From: Chitinispirillaceae bacterium
GTDB lineage: Bacteria > Fibrobacterota > Chitinivibrionia > Chitinivibrionales > Chitinispirillaceae
Direction: 5' to 3'
Length of the DNA stretch: 56,337 bases
Assembly: GCA_016929595.1 (NCBI GenBank)
Contig: JAFGIN010000029.1
Location: 1 to 56,337, forward strand
Position 1 is the stretch's first letter. The number at the start of each line of letters is the position of its first letter. A model generated the notes under the pieces. It had not been told where the DNA came from, made no database searches, and saw only the letters and a list, made by a program, of their open reading frames with translations. This document shows positions 51,308 through 56,337 of this stretch, piece after piece. The translations under genes and the position numbers were made by a program.

Positions 51308-54300
51308 TTACATTTTTTTTCTTTGTTCTCTTCTGTTTTTTTTCTTTTTAGATATTCTTACACCAGCAAGTGGACGGGAATCACTTTTCAACGGATTTTC
51401 TTTCATTGATGTACGAGTTGATGATTTTTTATCATTTTTACTTAAGGGATTAAAGCTCCGGATCTCACTGTTTTCATTCTGATTCTGCTCTATGCAAGTC
51501 TTTATTTCTATTATCCTGCTCTGCAGCCTGTCATTGTCAGGATCCTTCTCAGATAAACGCGAGTATATCTGTAATGCAAGTTGATACTGGCCCTGTTGAA
51601 AGTATATATCAGCAAGAGTTGGCGTTAGCACATGGTCAGGAATATTGTACGGAGTATCCTTTTCGTCTATTTCCTTCACAGACTGATTCTCAGCTGCCCG
51701 CGTCAATACCGGTGTATCATTCTGTATAGTGTTCTCAGCAACAAACAGATCCCCGGCGCAAAAACGTTCCGTTTTCTCTTCTAACGACATTTCAGGACCT
51801 GCCTCCTTAACAGGTTCAGCGTGTTCCTGAACTGCAGCCATTTTTACTGGCTCCTCTCCCTCATTTTCCTCGTCCACCATTTCCGGCAAAATATCTGAAA
51901 CAACGTCACTATCAATATCCGAAACAATTACATTATCAATTCCAGATACAACATCAAGGTCAATATCAGAAACAGAACTTATTGTTTCCGGTTCATTCTC
52001 AACATTCTCAACTGTTATTTTATTCTCTTCGGCAGGTATCGATTCAGGCTTACTATTATCATCGATCGGAGTAACAATAGTCTCATTTTCAGGTAGTTGA
52101 AGATTCTCATTGTCTCCATTAAATTCTACTGGCCGATCCATTTCGACCATATCCACACCATCGAGATCTTCACACTCCGCTGCTTTGGCAGTATTTTCGC
52201 CTGATATAGTATAGAAGTCCTGTATAAGCGTTTCTTCTATCTCTTCGTCCTCGGGGACAAGAGAGATCACTGATGAATCGCCGAGAAGATCTTTTCCAAA
52301 AAATTCTTCAAGTCTTTCTTCAACATCGGAGCCCGATATCACCTGTGAATTGTCAGCATCATCAATAATCAGTTCTTTTATTCCTGAATACCCGCTCCGT
52401 CCTGCATTATCCTCATCTTCTTTAATCAATTCAGAGCCCGGGAGCTCCATAAGAGATGCATCCAGATCGACAGCACTGTTCTTATCAATAGTATCTGAAA
52501 AGTTCCTGCTACTCTCACTGGAGAGCACTGGTGTCTCGTCCGGTTCGCTATCCAGAACAAGTTCTCTGTTATCGTTATCCGCCCTGTGATCATTGCCAGT
52601 TACTTCACTGTATTGAAAACCGTTAGTAAATTCACTCCTGTTCTCGGCAAATGTCTCATCTGACAAATTTACCATCGCAGGATTATCTGTTCCGGAAATA
52701 GTATCAAGTGTATATTCCTGATCATCCTCAATCAGTTTAACCGGCTCCTCATTAACAATAAATTGCCTTTTGCCACCGAACTCAGCCTGTTCAAATATGT
52801 CCTGGATTTTTTCAGCAACATCATCACCAGTCATCTGTTCATTTTCAGGCGAAGTAACCAGAACATCCATATCAGAAACAACGCTATCATCATCTTCAAC
52901 AGATATAATATCTGAATCATTATTCATCAGCAACAAGGGGTCATTATCCTGTATTGTATTTTCCAGGGCATCAAGATCCGTTACTGGTTCAGATAGTGAG
53001 ACTCCGGTATCAGATATGCTCGCATCCTCATTTTCCTGCTCCATAGCAGAAATGGCATTTTCCAGATCAACAACATTCATTAACCCATCATTGCTGAAAA
53101 TATCTACATTCCGGACACCTTCATCTTCAGAGGTTGTTTCCAGAATCTGATTTACCACCGGTTCTGATTCTGAATCTTCCTGTTTATCAATTGTATCCGA
53201 TGAACTATTGAATATATCATTACCATCAAAAACGCCTTCAACATCAGCCGACAGTATGTCTTCCTGCCCTGAATTTTCCAGCACTACCGATTGCAACGAC
53301 TGTTCGATATTCTCTTGATCAGAACTCAATTCATCTAAAGCAACACTATTTTGTTCTTGAGAAAGATTACTGATTAAATCGTCGAAATCGTCCTCTTCGG
53401 GTAACACAACATCATCGATTAATTGACTTGAGCCTTCAGGACCATCATTGCTATCTTCATTCTGAAGAAACATTAAACTGTCACCTGAAGAGATCTGTTC
53501 CAAATCAGAACTGTCAATAAGGTCAGAATCTTCCTGCAAGTTCAAAAACGAAAGAGCATTCTCTAGTGAATCACCGCCAGGAAGCTCTGCATCAGCATCA
53601 TTCTGACTGACTTCACTCTGTAAGGACATAAGATCATCATCGGAATTAGTATTTTCCGGACCAGAATCTCTCCTCCCGTTATCCGCTTCAGAAATTGCCA
53701 TATCTTTGATATCAGTATCTATTGCCAGATCTGACATCTCATTGAGACTGTCTGTAATATCCGGCAGCTCGGACAGCTGAAAATCAGGTGTCTCCAGTGT
53801 TTGTTTTTCTGAAGAACCATCTGCGGAGCTATCAGCTGCAATACCTGTTACAGATAATAAATCATCACCCTCCGATGATTCACCATCCGGACCTGTATCA
53901 GCAGTATTTTCGGATTCTGCATGTTCTTTAGTTTCATTATCCCCAAAGACACTTTCAATTTTGTCAGTAAAATTTTCTGCACTGAACAAACCAGATGACA
54001 CTTCATCACTTTCGGCCATGACAACATCATCAACATCGAGTTCGCCGAATTGATAATTACCATGAAAAACAGTGTCTTCGGAAACAGTACTCAGGGGAGA
54101 ATGTAACTGAACATTATCAACAGTACTTTTATCTCCACCATCGGTCAGATCCTCATCGTGAACTTCATAATTAAGTGATTGAAGTTCGTACTGTACAGAC
54201 ACATCATCAGAATTGGACTGTTCCTGGATTTCGTCATCACTATGTTCCATGTTCCGTTCACCGGCAGCATCCTGGTAAAGTTCCCCGGTCTTCCCTATTA

Positions 54301-55525
54301 CCTTGAAAGGATTTGCGGATGTTAACTCATCAAATTCAGGCTCATCATCAAGACGTGAGAACATTGATCTGTCAAATTGCAATGTCTCTTCAAATTCTTC
54401 ATCTATCGGATCGACAGAAGATTGGTTATTTGAAAACGGAATGATATTATCACCAGAGGAAGCATCATGGTTATCTGCTGTATCATCAACTGTATCCCAG
54501 ACATTTTCCTTTACAGTGTGATCTGAAACGCTACCACTCTCGTAACCATCCGGACCATCTGCAGACACTTCATTCGAAACAACAGAATTCAAATTGTCAG
54601 CAATATGATCTTCAGGGTAGATTTTCTCGGTAATGCCATCCTTGCGGATGCCGGGAGTGTCAGCGACATTACTTTCGGGAATATCGAATAATTCATCTAT
54701 ACGGCTACTGATATCTTTACCGGAAACTGGCTGCATGGAACCGGACTCATCCAGATTCTGATTCTTCTCTTCAGCTGCATCATCAATTGTATCGAATTCA
54801 TCAGGAATTTGACTTGAGCCACTTGCATTTTCTTCACCAAACAGGGAATTCATTCTGTTATTAATATCCGCACCAGTAACATTAACTGAATTTTCAGCTG
54901 AACGGCCTGGAACATCCTCAGCAAACGAGGATAGCATCTGTTCTATTGAACTATCGCCAGAGCTGTTTTCAAACCCGGCAGCATCATCTGAAACCGCTGA
55001 ATTGTCAAAATAATTATCAGCATTGTCCAAAGGTTCCGATGTTGATGAATATTCAGGTAATACAGCATCGGCGGGCGCCTGAATGCCCAATATGTCAAGA
55101 AGATCATTTTTACCGGTTGTATCAAAGCGTGAAGATAATATTTTAAATGATGAGTCAAATGGATCAAGCTGTGTAAGCAACCTGTAAAGATCACCGGCTT
55201 TTTCCGTTTCACCACGCTTCACAAATATATCAGCCAGCATTTTTATTGCAACGATATTTCGCCTGTCTAATCTGCAGATAGAAATAAACTCATCAATTGC
55301 ACTATCATAATTCTCAAGTTCAATATAACAACGTCCGAGAATGATCCGTCCTGTCACATACTCCGGATGAACCTCAAGACCTTTCTGACAAAGTTCAATC
55401 GCATGCTTTATATCACCCTCCATCCTGTACTGGTCAGCGACCCTGGAAAAAAGTAAGGAGTCGGGATTTTTAGCAAACAATTGTTTAAGCTGATCACTGT
55501 TTTTTTCCGCAACGCGGGATTTCAT
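51308..55525 (-). CDS. Giant acidic TPR scaffold-like protein with repeated short helical motif
   Basis: 1405 residues, no signal peptide. N-terminal TPR block (about 20-130: LLFSRVADQYRMEGDIKHAIE; GRCYIELENYDSAIDEF). A C-terminal TPR pair follows at about 1294-1345 (TPTLADIYFQQGQYQLALQI), then a basic tail (KKKKNRREQRKKM). In between lie over 1100 very acidic, Ser/Asn-rich, probably disordered residues. Within them one motif recurs: TGADINNRMNSLF (217-229), SGKDISSRIDELF (268-280), AENFTDKIESVF (516-527), TGDDVAEKIQDIF (899-911), SGSDVEERLEEFF (1064-1076). GGAGG precedes ATG 55525. Unlike its neighbours it has no enzymatic domain; a scaffold role is inferred. Confidence 0.8.
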   Translation of the reverse strand: MKSRVAEKNSDQLKQLFAKNPDSLLFSRVADQYRMEGDIKHAIELCQKGLEVHPEYVTGRIILGRCYIELENYDSAIDEFISICRLDRRNIVAIKMLADIFVKRGETEKAGDLYRLLTQLDPFDSSFKILSSRFDTTGKNDLLDILGIQAPADAVLPEYSSTSEPLDNADNYFDNSAVSDDAAGFENSSGDSSIEQMLSSFAEDVPGRSAENSVNVTGADINNRMNSLFGEENASGSSQIPDEFDTIDDAAEEKNQNLDESGSMQPVSGKDISSRIDELFDIPESNVADTPGIRKDGITEKIYPEDHIADNLNSVVSNEVSADGPDGYESGSVSDHTVKENVWDTVDDTADNHDASSGDNIIPFSNNQSSVDPIDEEFEETLQFDRSMFSRLDDEPEFDELTSANPFKVIGKTGELYQDAAGERNMEHSDDEIQEQSNSDDVSVQYELQSLNYEVHDEDLTDGGDKSTVDNVQLHSPLSTVSEDTVFHGNYQFGELDVDDVVMAESDEVSSGLFSAENFTDKIESVFGDNETKEHAESENTADTGPDGESSEGDDLLSVTGIAADSSADGSSEKQTLETPDFQLSELPDITDSLNEMSDLAIDTDIKDMAISEADNGRRDSGPENTNSDDDLMSLQSEVSQNDADAELPGGDSLENALSFLNLQEDSDLIDSSDLEQISSGDSLMFLQNEDSNDGPEGSSQLIDDVVLPEEDDFDDLISNLSQEQNSVALDELSSDQENIEQSLQSVVLENSGQEDILSADVEGVFDGNDIFNSSSDTIDKQEDSESEPVVNQILETTSEDEGVRNVDIFSNDGLMNVVDLENAISAMEQENEDASISDTGVSLSEPVTDLDALENTIQDNDPLLLMNNDSDIISVEDDDSVVSDMDVLVTSPENEQMTGDDVAEKIQDIFEQAEFGGKRQFIVNEEPVKLIEDDQEYTLDTISGTDNPAMVNLSDETFAENRSEFTNGFQYSEVTGNDHRADNDNRELVLDSEPDETPVLSSESSRNFSDTIDKNSAVDLDASLMELPGSELIKEDEDNAGRSGYSGIKELIIDDADNSQVISGSDVEERLEEFFGKDLLGDSSVISLVPEDEEIEETLIQDFYTISGENTAKAAECEDLDGVDMVEMDRPVEFNGDNENLQLPENETIVTPIDDNSKPESIPAEENKITVENVENEPETISSVSDIDLDVVSGIDNVIVSDIDSDVVSDILPEMVDEENEGEEPVKMAAVQEHAEPVKEAGPEMSLEEKTERFCAGDLFVAENTIQNDTPVLTRAAENQSVKEIDEKDTPYNIPDHVLTPTLADIYFQQGQYQLALQIYSRLSEKDPDNDRLQSRIIEIKTCIEQNQNENSEIRSFNPLSKNDKKSSTRTSMKENPLKSDSRPLAGVRISKKKKNRREQRKKM

Positions 55526-55715
55526 TGGCTGGCCTCCGTCATTAAAGCCAATTCAGTTTTTCGAATTCTGAAAATTATATCAGGAAAACGAATCGGGAAA
55601 TATGCTCAAATTGTTAAATATATCTAGAGTAACACTGGTTTGACTATTTTTCAAGGTCAAAACCCTAAAACTGCTGTACATTATTTAATTCTGCTTATTT
55701 TCCTGCATGTAAGAC

Positions 55716-56204
55716 TTAATTTGATAAACATATTTTTTTGACAATGCTTGTAGTTGAATATCCAGGTAAAAAGGGTACTATCTCTATTCGACCACCCTCA
55801 TGCTCTACAATTGTTCTTTCCGGAAGTTCCTCAGGTTTGTAATCACCACCTTTTACATGAACGTTTGGTTTTATTAAGCTAAGGAATCGAATCGGATCAT
55901 TTTCTTCAAAAATAAAGGTACAATCCACACTCTTTAAGGCTGCGATTATATATGCCCGATCCATCTCTTTTTGTACCGGTCTCCGGGGCCCTTTCAATCT
56001 CGCTACACTCTCATCAGAATTAATCCCCACAATAAGTGCATCACCTTTCATGGATGCATCATACAGGTAACGAACATGCCCCGAATGTATAAGATCAAAG
56101 CATCCATTTGTAGTAACAATGGATTTACCTGACTCACGAAGCATTGTTATATGTGGTAGAGCATCCTCAACACACTTAAATACGATTGATTCAATATCAG
56201 ACAT
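55716..56204 (-). CDS. rfaE2: D-glycero-beta-D-manno-heptose 1-phosphate adenylyltransferase
   Basis: 162 residues, the stand-alone nucleotidyltransferase half of HldE. HxGH motif in NGCFDLIHSGHVRYL, GINSDESVARLKGPRRPV, HVKGGDYKPEELPE and GYSTTSIV at the end (family GxSTT). Makes ADP-heptose for lipopolysaccharide or other surface glycans. AAAGGAA lies upstream of ATG 56204. The heptamer array begins about 46 bp upstream of its start and may include its promoter. Confidence 0.94.
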   Translation of the reverse strand: MSDIESIVFKCVEDALPHITMLRESGKSIVTTNGCFDLIHSGHVRYLYDASMKGDALIVGINSDESVARLKGPRRPVQKEMDRAYIIAALKSVDCTFIFEENDPIRFLSLIKPNVHVKGGDYKPEELPERTIVEHEGGRIEIVPFLPGYSTTSIVKKICLSN

Positions 56205-56250
56205 TCCAAATTCCTTTATCCTTAACCGGACAATTTTTCAACGCGAATCC

Positions 56251-56337
56251 CCATTAACCATTAACCATTAACCATTAACCATTAACCATTAACCATTAAC
56301 CATTAACCATTAACCATTAACCATTAACCATTAACCA
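56251..56337. repeat. Heptanucleotide tandem array (CCATTAA), at least 12 copies
   Basis: Perfect head-to-tail copies of CCATTAA (TTAATGG on the other strand) that run off the end of the window; at least 12.4 copies are seen. All frames contain stops because the unit carries TTAA/TAA, so it is non-coding. It lies upstream of rfaE2 (minus strand). Copy number is likely to vary by slippage, which could change promoter spacing. Confidence 0.95.

Noticed and set aside
52350-53150. Plus-strand Ser-rich frames within the acidic TPR gene
   Set aside because: Same effect as above; complements of Asp/Glu-rich coding.
56251-56337. CRISPR array
   Set aside because: Seven-base perfect units without spacers; a simple tandem repeat.
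1-56337. tRNA, rRNA or known riboswitch
   Set aside because: I looked for T-loop-like GGTTCGA contexts and classic riboswitch cores and found none outside coding sequence; a covariance scan would be needed to be certain.

Overview
The window reads as a chromosomal segment of a moderately AT-rich Gram-negative bacterium. A heptose-1-phosphate adenylyltransferase, an OM-type lipoprotein, DUF2147 and FecR exported proteins, a PilT motor and a complete rimP-nusA-infB operon point that way. Gene content and style (long acidic TPR proteins, CgeB-type glycosyltransferases, a DUF1854/ABC pair) would fit an FCB-group lineage such as Fibrobacterota/Chitinivibrionia. That placement is only an impression; no rRNA or other decisive marker is present.

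Layout. 1-1000: an IS200-like transposase with hairpins and a heptamer repeat upstream, followed by a dispersed repeat. 1058-8411: mostly single genes (typA, an exported metallo-beta-lactamase-fold protein, a radical SAM protein, a degenerate sensor kinase, a TPR lipoprotein, a CCA-adding-type nucleotidyltransferase). 8511-19270: a classic translation/RNA operon, rimP-nusA-infB-rbfA-nrnA-truB-ribF-rpsO-pnp-dut, preceded by a hairpin leader. 19535-22255: small single genes (HAD, DUF2147, zinc ribbon, SDR).

22250-39281 is a single-direction minus-strand glycan cassette of 16 genes. In transcription order: two nucleotide-sugar epimerases, a Zn-dehydrogenase, a Gfo/Idh oxidoreductase, a GT4, three CgeB-like glycosyltransferases, a glycosidase-like TIM barrel, a fourth CgeB-like enzyme, a sugar nucleotidyltransferase, a PIG-L deacetylase, a second GT4, a CelD-like acetyltransferase, a phosphoribosyltransferase-kinase fusion and a methyltransferase. 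Together these could make, modify and assemble an unusual surface or storage oligosaccharide. Two members stand out. The glycosidase-like protein has its barrel strands in circularly permuted order, and the PRTase-kinase fusion looks new to me.

39694-42246 (minus) encodes a hemerythrin, a ferritin-like protein and a double PRC-barrel protein, which look like a small iron/oxygen-related operon. 42436-47555 (plus) encodes an ABC exporter with an N-terminal zinc ribbon, its DUF1854 partner, a nucleotidyltransferase-like/diacylglycerol-kinase fusion and a HAD-IB phosphatase. 48102-56204 holds a small ORF, then a minus-strand set: FecR, PilT, an M24 peptidase, a 1405-residue acidic TPR protein with five copies of a short helical motif, and rfaE2. 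The window ends inside a heptanucleotide tandem array. The best candidates for undescribed biology are the permuted TIM barrel, the PRTase-kinase fusion and its cassette, the dispersed repeat at 870-1000 and 4951-5045, and the motif-bearing acidic TPR protein.
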